NCBI RefSeq assembly: GCF_042665525.1
Contig: NZ_JBHTCQ010000001.1
Span: 558,001 to 622,000, forward strand
Reading direction: 5' to 3'
DNA length: 64,000 bases
DNA from: Allobogoriella alba
Lineage (GTDB): Bacteria; Actinomycetota; Actinomycetes; Actinomycetales; Actinomycetaceae
This document shows, piece by piece, positions 1 to 7,897 of this stretch. Every line of letters starts with the position of its first letter. Positions within the stretch are counted from its first letter, which is position 1. The notes under the pieces were generated by a model. That model made no database searches. It worked only from the letters and a program-made list of their open reading frames with translations, and was not told the origin of the DNA. Made by a program: the position numbers and the translations under genes.

Positions 1-232
1 GATGCAGGGACGCGATCGCCGCGAGCTCCTCGGCACGCGCCCGCTCGAGCAGCGCACGGACCAGCCCGTCCTTGCTCCCGAAGAGGAACAGCAGGACGCG
101 GGGGCTGGAGCCGACGGCGGAAGCGAGGGGCCGCAGCGACAGGTCGCTCAGGCCGTGCGTGAGCGCGTACGCGTAGCACTTCTCCAGCAGCTCGGTCTTG
201 CGCGCCGAAGGTGTTGCCGCCGCTTCCGTCAT
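1..232 (-). CDS. TetR family transcriptional regulator, N-terminal part (cut by window edge)
   Basis: Seventy-seven codons are visible from an ATG at 232 reading leftward off the window. They begin MTEAAATPSARKTELLEK and continue into a helix-turn-helix with SSPRVLLFLFGSKDGL, the usual TetR recognition-helix layout; the ligand-binding C-terminus is outside. The gene faces the GNAT gene at 290 across 57 bp that hold a 22-bp palindrome (249-270), so autoregulation and control of the acetyltransferase are likely. CACGAT lies six bases before the ATG, suggesting a leaderless transcript. The ligand cannot be inferred. Confidence 0.8.
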   Translation of the reverse strand, partial: MTEAAATPSARKTELLEKCYAYALTHGLSDLSLRPLASAVGSSPRVLLFLFGSKDGLVRALLERARAEELAAIASLH

Positions 233-248
233 GGGGCTATCGTGCCAG

Positions 249-270
249 TACTGACACGGTCGTTTCAGTA
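249..270. promoter_or_regulatory. Probable TetR operator palindrome
   Basis: TACTGA-N10-TCAGTA forms perfect 6-bp outer arms. The inner bases also match as ACG/CGT around a GT centre, giving a 22-bp near-palindrome. It sits between the divergent TetR (start 232) and GNAT (start 290) genes, over the expected -35 of tetR. Size and position are typical of a TetR operator. Confidence 0.65.
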
Positions 271-289
271 GGGCGGGAGGTGGACCGGC

Positions 290-805
290 GTGGCACGGGA
301 CGTCCGCATCCGCCCGCTCGACCGGCCGGGCGACCTGGGCTGGATCGTCATGGCGCACGGCGAGACCTACCACCGAGAGTTCGGCTGGGACGCGAGCTTC
401 GAGGCGCTCGTCGCCCGGATCGTCGCCGACTTCGCCGCCGGGCACGATCCAGCCCGCGAGGCCGTGTGGATCGCCGAGGTGGACGGCCGCCGGGCCGGCT
501 GCCTCGGCTGCGTCGCCGCCGACCGGACCACCGCCAAGCTCCGGATCCTCCTCGTCGAGCCCTGGGCGCGCGGACTCGGCGTCGGAGGCCGGCTGGTCGA
601 CACCTGCGTGGAGTTCGCCCGATCGGCCGGCTACCACCGCATGACGTTGTGGACCGTCGACGTCCTGGAGGCCGCACGCGCGCTGTACCTCTCGCGTGGG
701 TTCGAGCTCGTCGAGGAGGAGCCGCACCACGGCTTCGGCCACGCGCTCGTGGGCCAAAACTGGGAACGCGAGCTCGCGGTTGTCGGTCGGGCGCCCCGGT
801 CGTAG
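290..805 (+). CDS. GNAT family N-acetyltransferase
   Basis: A 171-residue single-domain protein. Residues near 80-110 carry the GNAT core: a beta-strand (KLRILLVEPWARGLGVGGRL) with the acetyl-CoA pyrophosphate loop GLGVGG, followed by the C-terminal GYHRMTLWTVD...A...YLSRGFELVEEE segment found in GNAT proteins. GTG at 290 is chosen because GGGCGGGAGG lies 10 bp upstream. This type often occurs fused to or next to MarR/TetR-type regulators, and here a TetR gene is divergent. The substrate (small amine or protein N-terminus) cannot be told from sequence. Confidence 0.85.
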   Translation: MARDVRIRPLDRPGDLGWIVMAHGETYHREFGWDASFEALVARIVADFAAGHDPAREAVWIAEVDGRRAGCLGCVAADRTTAKLRILLVEPWARGLGVGGRLVDTCVEFARSAGYHRMTLWTVDVLEAARALYLSRGFELVEEEPHHGFGHALVGQNWERELAVVGRAPRS

Positions 806-870
806 CCTGACGGCGTCGTCGACCGGCCGGCCGCGACGGCGCGCCCCGGCCGCCCGTGAGGTGATCTGCG

Positions 871-1515
871 GTGGACGCCCGACCGTATGCCGACCGGCAC
901 GCCGCAGGCCGGGAGCTTGCCCGACACCTCGGCCACTACGCCGGCCGCGCCGACGTTCTCGTGATCGGCCTGCCGCGCGGGGGCGTCCCGGTGGCTGCCG
1001 AGGTGGCCCGGGCGTTGCGCGCCCCGCTCGACGCCCTCGTGGTCCGCAAGCTCGGCGTCCCCGGCCAGCCCGAGCTCGCGATGGGTGCGATCGCGCGGGT
1101 CGCGGGCCGCGTCGAGGTGGTCACGTACCAGGCGGTGCTCGATCTCGGTATCCCCGCCGAGGACTTCGAGCGAGTTCTCGAGCACGAGACCGTGGAGCTC
1201 GAGCGACGGGAGGCCCTCCTGGACAGGCACTCGCCGACAGTCGCCGGTCGGATCGCCGTCGTGGTCGACGACGGGCTCGCCACAGGGTCCACGGTGCGCG
1301 CGGCGCTGGCCGCCCTGCGGGCCGGTGACCCGGCACGCCTGGTCGTCGCGGTCCCGGTTGGAACGATCGAGGCCCGCGACGCCGTCGCGACGGACGCGGA
1401 CGAGGTGGTCTGTCCCTGGACCCCGGAGCCGTTCGGCGGCGTCGGGGCCGGCTACGAGGACTTCACGCAGACGTCCGACGAGGAGGTCCGGGCGTTGTTG
1501 TCCGCGGCGCTCTGA
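871..1515 (+). CDS. Phosphoribosyltransferase family protein
   Basis: A 214-residue type I PRTase fold. The PRPP-binding motif is IAVVVDDGLATGSTVRAAL (VVVDDGLATGST), preceded by the conserved N-terminal VIGLPRGGVPVAAEVAR and VVRKLGVPGQPELAMGAI. This subfamily (often annotated phosphoribosyltransferase or putative phosphoribosyl transferase, frequently beside dienelactone-hydrolase genes) has no firmly assigned base substrate. GTG at 871 follows GTGAGGTGAT. It ends 9 bp from the convergent hydrolase gene. Nucleotide salvage is the generic expectation, but the role is unproved. Confidence 0.85.
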   Translation: MDARPYADRHAAGRELARHLGHYAGRADVLVIGLPRGGVPVAAEVARALRAPLDALVVRKLGVPGQPELAMGAIARVAGRVEVVTYQAVLDLGIPAEDFERVLEHETVELERREALLDRHSPTVAGRIAVVVDDGLATGSTVRAALAALRAGDPARLVVAVPVGTIEARDAVATDADEVVCPWTPEPFGGVGAGYEDFTQTSDEEVRALLSAAL

Positions 1516-1524
1516 CCGGTCGGC

Positions 1525-2430
1525 TCACGGATGACCGAACAGGGCGCGCGCATGTGCCACGACGGCGTCCGGCCGCTCGTCCACGACCCAGTGCGCGGCT
1601 TGCGTGACCGTGGAGATCACGAGGTCGTCCGCGTGGGTGTCGTATCCCCCTAGCAGGTCCGCGCGCACGACCGGGTCCTCCGCGCCCAGGAGCAGGACGG
1701 TCGGTGTGCTGAGCCGCAAGTCGAGGTACGTGCCCCGCAAGATCCGGAGCCCTTCGCCGAGCACCATGCGGTACAGCCGCGACGCCGCCGCCGCGCGTGC
1801 CGGTTCGCGCAGCGGCCGGAGGTAGCACTCCAGGTCTGCGGCCGACCACACGTGCCCGTCCGCGGCGAACGCGGTGAACAGGTGGCGGGCGAGGCGCTGG
1901 TGGCCACCCCGCAGCATCCGTGGCCCGAGGACCGGGGTGATGATGACCTCCTGGAACCAGGTGTGCCGCATCCCGGCGAGGAGTCGGGCGTCGAACCGTA
2001 GGTACGGGTGCGGCACGCCGATGGCCATGTGGTGACTCACCCGGCCGGGGTGTCGGAGGCAGAGCTGGAAGGTCACGAGCGCCGACCAGTCGTGCGCGAT
2101 GACGTCCACGTACGTCAGGTGGAGCGCGTCCAGCAGGGCGAGGAGGTCACCGAGGAGCTCCTCGCGGTCGTACGCCGAGTCCGGTGCGTCGGTCCAGCCG
2201 GCGCCGCGCAGGTCCGGCACGACGACGTGGTGGTCGCGGGCCAGGTCGGTGACGACGTGACGCCACACCCACCAGTGCTGCGGGAACCCGTGCAGCAGGA
2301 GCACGGGCGGCGCGCCCGTCGGGCCGGCCTCGGCGACGTGCGTCCGCAACCCGCCGGCGTCGACGAAGCGGTGCGTCACGCCGCCGATAGGTGGGAACGA
2401 GGCAGCTCCCGTGCCGTCCACGGCGACCAT
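1525..2430 (-). CDS. Alpha/beta hydrolase, epoxide-hydrolase-like
   Basis: A 301-residue alpha/beta hydrolase. The oxyanion region is LLLHGFPQHWWVW. The nucleophile elbow reads VIAHDWSA, where Asp replaces Ser, as in epoxide hydrolases and haloalkane dehalogenases. The acid lies in GAEDPVV and the base in TQAAHWV. HGFPQ plus HDWSA argue for epoxide hydrolase rather than esterase. It is transcribed away from the TetR gene at 2499; two inverted repeats between them point to TetR control of this enzyme. The natural epoxide is unknown. Confidence 0.85.
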   Translation of the reverse strand: MVAVDGTGAASFPPIGGVTHRFVDAGGLRTHVAEAGPTGAPPVLLLHGFPQHWWVWRHVVTDLARDHHVVVPDLRGAGWTDAPDSAYDREELLGDLLALLDALHLTYVDVIAHDWSALVTFQLCLRHPGRVSHHMAIGVPHPYLRFDARLLAGMRHTWFQEVIITPVLGPRMLRGGHQRLARHLFTAFAADGHVWSAADLECYLRPLREPARAAAASRLYRMVLGEGLRILRGTYLDLRLSTPTVLLLGAEDPVVRADLLGGYDTHADDLVISTVTQAAHWVVDERPDAVVAHARALFGHP

Positions 2431-2441
2431 GGACCGAGTCT

Positions 2442-2455
2442 ACTACGACCATAGT
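2442..2455. promoter_or_regulatory. Operator-like inverted repeat, copy 1
   Basis: ACTA-CGACCA-TAGT. The same ACTA-N6-TAGT pattern recurs 22 bp further on at 2463-2478. It lies immediately upstream of the hydrolase start (2430). Confidence 0.6.
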
Positions 2456-2462
2456 GTCCTGT

Positions 2463-2478
2463 CACTACGGATCTAGTG
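2463..2478. promoter_or_regulatory. Operator-like inverted repeat, copy 2
   Basis: CACTA-CGGATC-TAGTG, perfect 5-bp arms around a 6-bp centre. Its inner ACTA-N6-TAGT matches copy 1 at 2442-2455, offset by 22 bp (about two helical turns). It overlaps the expected promoter of the TetR gene starting at 2499. Confidence 0.65.
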
Positions 2479-2486
2479 GCAGTGGC

Positions 2487-2492
2487 TAAGGT
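2487..2492 (+). promoter_or_regulatory. Leaderless -10 element for the TetR gene
   Basis: TAAGGT, then exactly six bases, then the ATG at 2499. There is no Shine-Dalgarno sequence. This matches the TANNNT-N6-start pattern seen at several other genes in the window. Confidence 0.5.
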
Positions 2493-2498
2493 AGGCGT

Positions 2499-3041
2499 AT
2501 GCCCACGACGCGGACCCGCGTCCTCGACGCCGCCATCGACCTCCTCGGGGGGCAAGGACTGCGTGCCCTGACCCACGGTCGGGTGGACGAGGCCGCCGGA
2601 GTGCCCCCGGGGTCGACCTCGAACTACTTCCGGACCCGCTCGGCTCTCCTTGTCGGCACGGCCGAGCGTGTCATCGAGCTTGAGATGCCCGGTGTCACGG
2701 CGGGCCTGGAACCGACGACACCGGAGGATCTCGTCGACGGTCTGTGCGCTCTGCTCGACCGGACGACCGGGCCCCAACGCACCCTGACGGCCGCCCGGTT
2801 GGTCCTGTTCCTGGAGGCCAGCCATCACCGAGCGCTGCGCGACATCCTCGACGGCGGCCGCGCCCAGATGGAGGCGGTCGTGGTGACGACGCTCGGGCGG
2901 GCCGGCGCGCGCGACCCGGGCGTCGCCGCCCGTGCGCTCATGGCCTGCCTCGAGGGCCTGATCCTCCACCGGATCACACGCGACGACCGCGGCGACGTTC
3001 GGCCGACCGTCGAGGCGGTGGTGCGTGGCCTCCTCGCGTGA
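2499..3041 (+). CDS. TetR family transcriptional regulator
   Basis: A 180-residue TetR protein. The N-terminal HTH spans about residues 8-52: TRVLDAAIDLLGGQGLRAL, then GRVDEAAGVPPGSTSNYFRTRSALL. The C-terminal all-helical domain resembles TetR_C groups that read small hydrophobic ligands. It is divergent from the epoxide-hydrolase-like gene, with paired ACTA-N6-TAGT repeats in the 68-bp gap, so it most likely represses itself and that gene. The start is the ATG six bases after TAAGGT and is probably leaderless. Confidence 0.85.
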   Translation: MPTTRTRVLDAAIDLLGGQGLRALTHGRVDEAAGVPPGSTSNYFRTRSALLVGTAERVIELEMPGVTAGLEPTTPEDLVDGLCALLDRTTGPQRTLTAARLVLFLEASHHRALRDILDGGRAQMEAVVVTTLGRAGARDPGVAARALMACLEGLILHRITRDDRGDVRPTVEAVVRGLLA

Positions 3042-3125
3042 CAGGCCTGTCGCGCCGAGCGCCGGGTGCTGCGCCCGTGTTGCGGGTCACCCGCACCGCT
3101 CCTAGCGTCGCCGGTGGAGGGCGAC

Positions 3126-3761
3126 ATGACCCAGCAGCAGACCGCGACCGTGCTCCTCGAGCGGCACGGCACCACCTACGCGCGACAGGCGGGCCTGACG
3201 CTCAAGGACACGCCGTCGCCGCTGTACCGGCTCCTCGTCCTCAGCCTGCTGCTCTCTGCCCGCATCAGCGGGGATATCGCCGTCCGGGCGGCCCGTGAGC
3301 TGGGCACCTACCGCACCCCGCGGCGCATGGTGGACGCGACCTGGCAGCAGCGCGTCGACGCCCTCGGCCGCGGCGGCTACCGCCGATACGACGAGCGCAC
3401 CGCGACCATGCTCGGCGACGGAGCCCGACAGCTCCTGACGACCCACCGAGGCGATCTGCGCCGGCTCCGCGACGAGGCCGAGAGCCCCGCGAAGATCCAC
3501 GCCGCGCTGCAGCAATTCCCGGGCATCGGCCCGACCGGCGCGAGCATCTTCTGCCGGGAGGTCCAGGGCGTGTGGCCCGTTCTCGCCCCCTTCCTCGATG
3601 ACAAGGTGCTCGACGGCGCCGGCCGGCTCGGTCTGCCCACGGACGCCCGGCGGCTGGCGCGCCTCGTCGACACGGCTGATCTGCCGCGCCTCGCCGCCGC
3701 GTGCGTGCGGGCCGCCCTGGACGAGGCCGTGGTCGACGACGTCCGCGCCCACACCCGCTGA
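3126..3761 (+). CDS. Endonuclease III-like HhH DNA glycosylase
   Basis: A 211-residue helix-hairpin-helix/GPD superfamily protein. The HhH motif is LQQFPGIGPTGASIFCREV, preceded by LLLSARISGDIAVRAAREL, as in the Nth/MutY fold. No C-terminal four-cysteine iron-sulfur motif is present, so this is a shortened family member rather than classical Nth. The start is ATG 3126 (MTQQQTATV), with GGTGGAGGG upstream; an in-frame ATG at 3066 has no ribosome site. A base-excision repair role is inferred from the fold. Confidence 0.75.
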   Translation: MTQQQTATVLLERHGTTYARQAGLTLKDTPSPLYRLLVLSLLLSARISGDIAVRAARELGTYRTPRRMVDATWQQRVDALGRGGYRRYDERTATMLGDGARQLLTTHRGDLRRLRDEAESPAKIHAALQQFPGIGPTGASIFCREVQGVWPVLAPFLDDKVLDGAGRLGLPTDARRLARLVDTADLPRLAAACVRAALDEAVVDDVRAHTR

Positions 3762-3790
3762 CCCTGCCGGGCGCGGAGGGCGAGATCCGG

Positions 3791-4846
3791 TCACTCCTGC
3801 AGCGCCTCGACCACCGCCGGCAGCGCCCGTGGGTCGGTCTGGATGACCAGCGTCGTGACCATCGACGCACGCCACGCCGCGACCTGCTGCCGCAGCTGTG
3901 CCGGGTTGCCGGCCAGCGCGACGTCGAGCACGAGCTCCGTCGGCACCGCGGCGGCCGCACCGGGCCGGTCGCCGTCGGCCCATCGACGCACGACCTCGGC
4001 GCAGGCGGCCTCGTGCCCCAGCCGCTCGACCGCCTGCCGGTGGAAGTTCGTCGACTCCGACCCCATGCCGCCGATGTAGAGGGCGAGGTGCGGCCGCAAC
4101 CGGTCGGCGGCGGCCTCGACGTCGCTGCCCAGCGAGACCGGGACCGCCGCGGCGACCTCGAACTCGGCGGCCGGACGCAGGTCCGGCGAACGCCGCGCGA
4201 AGCCATCCGCAAGATGCTCCGCGTACGCGTTCGACATCCGGGGCGAGAACAGGAACGGCAGCCAGCCGTCCGCGATCTCGGCGGCGAGCGCCGTGTTCCG
4301 CGGACCCTGCGCGGCGAGGTGGATCGGGAGATCGGCCCGGTACGGGTGGACCGTGGACCGCAGCGGCTTGCCCTGACGGGTGCCGCCCGGGAACGGCAGC
4401 GTGTAGTGCCGCCCGGCGAGCTGGACCGGCCGGTCCCGGCGCAGCACCTGACGGACGATGTCGACGTACTCCCGGGTGCGCTCCAACGGGCGGGGGTACG
4501 ACCGGCCGTACCAGCCCTCGACCACCTGGGGCCCGGAGGCGCCCAGCCCGAGGACGAACCGGCCGCCGGACAGGTGGTCCAACGTCATGGCGGCCATCGC
4601 CGTCGCGGTCGGGGTGCGGGCCGGCATCTGCGCGATGCCTGTGCCGAGGCGAACCTGCGCCGTGCGCGCGCCCCACCACGCCAGCGGCGTGAAGGCATCC
4701 GACCCGTACGCCTCGGCCGTCCACACCGAGTCGAGACCGAGGTCGTCGGCCGCGGCGACCGCCTCCGCGACGCCGGGAGGCGGTCCGGCGGACCAGTAGC
4801 CGGTGGCGAAGCCGAGTCGGAGCGTGGTCCGGCGGGTGTCGGTCAT
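3791..4846 (-). CDS. LLM class F420-dependent oxidoreductase
   Basis: A 351-residue bacterial luciferase-like TIM barrel. LGFATGYWSAG at the N-terminus, LGLDSVWTAEAYGSDAFTPL, VRLGTGIAQMPARTPTATAM and LSGGRFVLGLGASGPQVVEGWYG are classic features of actinobacterial F420/FMN LLM enzymes. The ATG at 4846 is the start; reading further upstream would run into the glycosyltransferase. It is the last gene of a three-gene minus-strand unit, 17 bp after the glycosyltransferase, with a second LLM enzyme first. The substrate is unknown; F420 rather than FMN is inferred from the family. Confidence 0.88.
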   Translation of the reverse strand: MTDTRRTTLRLGFATGYWSAGPPPGVAEAVAAADDLGLDSVWTAEAYGSDAFTPLAWWGARTAQVRLGTGIAQMPARTPTATAMAAMTLDHLSGGRFVLGLGASGPQVVEGWYGRSYPRPLERTREYVDIVRQVLRRDRPVQLAGRHYTLPFPGGTRQGKPLRSTVHPYRADLPIHLAAQGPRNTALAAEIADGWLPFLFSPRMSNAYAEHLADGFARRSPDLRPAAEFEVAAAVPVSLGSDVEAAADRLRPHLALYIGGMGSESTNFHRQAVERLGHEAACAEVVRRWADGDRPGAAAAVPTELVLDVALAGNPAQLRQQVAAWRASMVTTLVIQTDPRALPAVVEALQE

Positions 4847-4863
4847 CCCGCCATCCTGCCCGG

Positions 4864-6147
4864 TCAAGGACGCCGAAGCAGACCCTCGACCGCGTCCGCT
4901 GCGGCCCGCGTGCCGCCGAGCGCCCGCAGCTCCGCGCCGAGACGTGCCGCCGCCTCGCGGAAGGACGACTCGCTCGCCACCTGCCGGTAGGCGGAGCGGA
5001 TCGCCGCGGGCCTCGGGGTCCCGGTCCGCAGGTCGACGCCCGCGCCGGTCCAGGCGACGCGGGCCGCGACCTCGGGCTTGTCGAGGTCGCCGCCGGCCAC
5101 CACGAGCGGCACGTCGTGACGCAGGGCCTGGACCACGCCGCCGAACCCGCCGTTGGTGATCATCAACGACGTACGGGGGAGCAGCGCGTCGTACGGCAGC
5201 ATCTCGGCGACGCGGACGTTGCCGGGGAGCGCGCCGGGCAACGGGTCGGTCCGGTGACCGAGGCCGACGACGACCAGCACGTCCTCGTCGGCCAGTGCTT
5301 CGAGTGCGGGCCGGATCAGGTCGTCGGGGTCGACGTTGGCAGTGCCCTGGGTGAGGTGGACGACCGGGGTCTCGGCGTGGAGGACGTCGTCCCACCACGG
5401 CGGCAGGGGCGCCGACGTGCCGGCGGCCCCGCCGTCGTCGGTCAGGTCACCGACGAACCGGACGGAGCGCGGCAGGTCGGCGCGGGGGTAGTCCAGGCCT
5501 GCCGAACCGGGGGCGACCAGCAGCTCCGGGGAGTACCACATGGTCGGGAACCCGCCTCCGCCCGAGGGCAGACCGGCCGCGGAACGGCTGCGTCGGTAGG
5601 CCCGGTCCAACGGGGCCATGGCGAGGCGGGTCACCCCGGCGAGGGCGGTGTCGCGGATCCTCCCGACCACGCCCGCGCGGGGCCGCAGGCCGAGGCCCGG
5701 GGGCGGCACGTCCCGGCCGGGCAGCCAGGCGGGCACCGGGGAGAGCGTGGCCCACCGCGAGCCGGTGCGCTCGGCCGCGAAGCGGGTGCCCAGAGCCAAC
5801 GGGTCGCCGGCCAGGACGTCCCACGGCTGCTCGTCGTGCGCGGCGAGCAGGTCCGCGGTCTGCGCCGGGGCCGTTCCGATGAAGAGATCCTCGAGGTTGT
5901 GCAGCACCTGACGAGGACCCTTGCGGCCCCGCATGCGGGGGAAGGTCGCCGCGAAGTCCCGCTCGTCGAAGTCCGGCGCCACCCGCCAGGGCACCCCGCG
6001 AGCACCGACCGCCTCGAACCCGTCCACGTAGGACCGGCCGGTGTACGCGCGGACGTCGTGCCCCCGGCGCACCAGCTCGGCAGCCACGGCCCTGATCGGG
6101 CGGGCGTGCCCGGCGAACGGCATGGCCGTGACCATCACCGAGGCCAT
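4864..6147 (-). CDS. MGT-family (GT1) glycosyltransferase
   Basis: A 427-residue GT-B glycosyltransferase of the macrolide/UGT class. The N-terminal acceptor domain starts MASVMVTAMPFAGHARPIRAVAAELVRRGH (positions 1-30), with the catalytic-type His in FAGHARP. The C-terminal donor domain has VVHLTQGTANVD, LPYDALLPRTSLMITNGGFGG and LRHDVPLVVAG. GT1 enzymes glycosylate small lipophilic acceptors using NDP-sugars. It sits between two LLM flavoenzymes (3 bp and 17 bp spacing), which suggests tailoring or detoxification of a shared small molecule. No polyketide or peptide synthase is nearby. Confidence 0.85.
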   Translation of the reverse strand: MASVMVTAMPFAGHARPIRAVAAELVRRGHDVRAYTGRSYVDGFEAVGARGVPWRVAPDFDERDFAATFPRMRGRKGPRQVLHNLEDLFIGTAPAQTADLLAAHDEQPWDVLAGDPLALGTRFAAERTGSRWATLSPVPAWLPGRDVPPPGLGLRPRAGVVGRIRDTALAGVTRLAMAPLDRAYRRSRSAAGLPSGGGGFPTMWYSPELLVAPGSAGLDYPRADLPRSVRFVGDLTDDGGAAGTSAPLPPWWDDVLHAETPVVHLTQGTANVDPDDLIRPALEALADEDVLVVVGLGHRTDPLPGALPGNVRVAEMLPYDALLPRTSLMITNGGFGGVVQALRHDVPLVVAGGDLDKPEVAARVAWTGAGVDLRTGTPRPAAIRSAYRQVASESSFREAAARLGAELRALGGTRAAADAVEGLLRRP

Positions 6148-6150
6148 GGG

Positions 6151-7071
6151 TCAGAGCTTCGCCATGACCTCGGCCGCGATGAGCTCCAGGTGGTCCAGGT
6201 CGGTCATGTCGAGGCACTGCAGGTAGACGCGGGTGATGCCCGCTTCGGCCAGTGCGCCGATCCCGTCGACGACCTCGGCCGGCGTCCCCGCCAGCCCGTG
6301 CTCACGCAGCTCGCCCGGCTCACGACCGATGACTGCGGCACGCCGGGCGAACTCCGCCTCGTCGGCGCCGACGCACGCGACGAGCGCCACCGACTGGACC
6401 ACCTCGTCGGCATTTCTGCCGGCCTCCTCGCAGGCGGCGCGGACGCGGCCGGCCTGCGCCGCGATGTTCCCCTTCTCCGGGAAGGACTGGTTGTACTCCG
6501 CGGCGAAGCGGGCCGCGAGCCGCGGGGTCCGGCGGGGGCCGTTGCCACCGATGATCACGGGGAGCGGAGACTGAGCGGGCTTCGGCAGGGCAGGGTTGTC
6601 GGTCAGCCGGTAGTGCTCCCCGGTGAAGCTGTACGTCTCGTCGGCCGGGGTGGACCAGAGCCCGGTGAGGATCTCCAGCTGCTCCTCGAGCAGACCGAAC
6701 CGCTTGTCCGGGAACGGGATGCCGAGCGCCGCGTGCTCGGCCTCGAACCAGCCGGTCCCGAGGCCGAGCTCCACCCGCCCACCGGACATCGCGTCCACCT
6801 GCGCCACCTGGATCGCCAGCACACCCGGGAACCGGAACGTGGCCGAGCAGACGAGGGTGCCGAGACGGATGCGCGAGGTCTCGCGGGCGAGCCCGGCGAG
6901 CGTGGTCCAGGAGTCCGTCGGTCCGGGGCCGCGGTCGCCGTCGCCCATCCTGAGGTAGTGGTCCGAGCGGAAGAACGCGTCGAAGCCGAGCTGCTCGGCT
7001 CGCTGGGCCATGGCCACGTGGTCGTCGTAGGAGGCGCCCTGCTGGGGCTCGGTGAAGATGCGCAGATCCAT
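6151..7071 (-). CDS. LLM class F420-dependent oxidoreductase
   Basis: A 306-residue LLM protein of the short F420-dependent type. MDLRIFTEPQQGASYDDHV begins strand 1, then LGFDAFFRSDHYLRMGDG, RIRLGTLVCSATFRFPGVLA, GGRVELGLGTGWFEAEH and VIIGGNGPRRTPRLAARF. GGNG and the RSDHY stretch are typical cofactor-site features. It ends 3 bp before the glycosyltransferase start, so the two are probably translationally coupled. CATTGT lies six bases before its ATG, a weak match to the leaderless promoter pattern. The substrate is unknown. Confidence 0.88.
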   Translation of the reverse strand: MDLRIFTEPQQGASYDDHVAMAQRAEQLGFDAFFRSDHYLRMGDGDRGPGPTDSWTTLAGLARETSRIRLGTLVCSATFRFPGVLAIQVAQVDAMSGGRVELGLGTGWFEAEHAALGIPFPDKRFGLLEEQLEILTGLWSTPADETYSFTGEHYRLTDNPALPKPAQSPLPVIIGGNGPRRTPRLAARFAAEYNQSFPEKGNIAAQAGRVRAACEEAGRNADEVVQSVALVACVGADEAEFARRAAVIGREPGELREHGLAGTPAEVVDGIGALAEAGITRVYLQCLDMTDLDHLELIAAEVMAKL

Positions 7072-7115
7072 GGCTCAACAATGCCAGGTCTCTGGTCCGG
7101 ACTTCGCGGTGCCGG

Positions 7116-7769
7116 TCAGGACTCGGCTGCGCGGTCCTCGGCCAGCGCGGCCCCCTCGGCGACGGTCTGCCGGTCGGCCCGCCGCCGCAGCAGGCTGAGC
7201 ACGCGGTCCACGACGAGGCCGATCAGGGCACCGAGCACGGTGGCCGCCAGGATGCCCAGCACCGGGCGGTCGCTGAACCACGTGCCGCCGACCGTGCCCA
7301 GGATGAGCATGTAGGTGGCCCACAGCGTCGCACCGAGCGCGGTGAGCCCCCGGTAGACCGTGCGGCGGATGCCCGTCGCCCCTGCGGCCAGCCCGACGGC
7401 GACCCGGACGCCGGGCACGAACCGCCCGGCGAGGACCGCGGTCGAGACGCGGCGCGCGAGCCCCGCGGCCGCGCGGCCGGTCTGCCTGGAGAACCACGGG
7501 GTGCGCATCCAGCGGAACCGGTCGAGCCCGACGGCGCGACCGATCTCGTAGCTCAGGTTGTCGCCGATGAACGCGGCGACCGCGGCGACGGGTCCGAGGA
7601 CGACCAGCAGTGGCCGGCCGGTGGTGGAGCCGATCGCCGCCAGGCCGATGACGAGCGACTCGCTCGGCAGTGCGGGCACCAGCCCGTCGATGACGGTGAG
7701 GACGAAGATGGCAACCAGTGCGGCCGGGGTGGCGGCGGCGTCGAGGATCCACTGGCTGATGTCGTCCAC
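7116..7769 (-). CDS. DedA family / VTT-domain membrane protein
   Basis: A 217-residue integral membrane protein of the DedA (SNARE-associated/VTT) superfamily. It shows the family motifs GDNLSYEIGRAVG and LAGRFVPGVRVAVGLAAG, with hydrophobic segments near residues 12-40, 50-72, 130-160 and 165-190. DedA proteins act in the inner membrane as lipid carrier/flippase-like proteins (undecaprenyl phosphate and others). The start is GTG 7769, with GAGGTG 10 bp upstream. A long structured stretch (7770-8085) precedes it on its own strand and may be its leader. Confidence 0.85.
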   Translation of the reverse strand: MDDISQWILDAAATPAALVAIFVLTVIDGLVPALPSESLVIGLAAIGSTTGRPLLVVLGPVAAVAAFIGDNLSYEIGRAVGLDRFRWMRTPWFSRQTGRAAAGLARRVSTAVLAGRFVPGVRVAVGLAAGATGIRRTVYRGLTALGATLWATYMLILGTVGGTWFSDRPVLGILAATVLGALIGLVVDRVLSLLRRRADRQTVAEGAALAEDRAAES

Positions 7770-7805
7770 GGGTCTAGTTCACCTCAGTAGCGCCGCGGTC
7801 GACAG

Positions 7806-7818
7806 AGGGTCGGACCCT
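7806..7818. other. Short perfect palindrome in the dedA leader region
   Basis: AGGGTC-G-GACCCT, 6-bp arms around one base, directly upstream of dedA. GACCCTGACTTGTCCCCGG here recurs imperfectly 43 bp on, at 7856-7874. Confidence 0.5.
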
Positions 7819-7829
7819 GACTTGTCCCC

Positions 7830-7859
7830 GGTCGGCCCCCGATCGTTCCCTGGCCGACC
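7830..7859. other. Stem-loop in the dedA leader region
   Basis: Perfect 8-bp arms GGTCGGCC (7830-7837) and GGCCGACC (7852-7859) with a 14-base loop. No U-run follows on either strand, so it is not a canonical intrinsic terminator. It is one of several consecutive hairpins between the 12-codon ORF and dedA. Confidence 0.55.
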
Positions 7860-7897
7860 CTGATTTGCCCCCGGGTTACCGCGCCCGGGCAGGGAAG

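Noticed and set aside
3066..3125. Upstream in-frame ATG for the DNA glycosylase
   Set aside because: The added 20 residues are Pro/Cys-rich, precede the family start and lack a ribosome site. ATG 3126 has one.
5116..7314. 732-codon open frame on the plus strand
   Set aside because: It is antisense to the two LLM/glycosyltransferase genes, shows no domain motifs and reads as low-complexity Arg/Gly/Asp. Long antisense frames are expected at this GC content.
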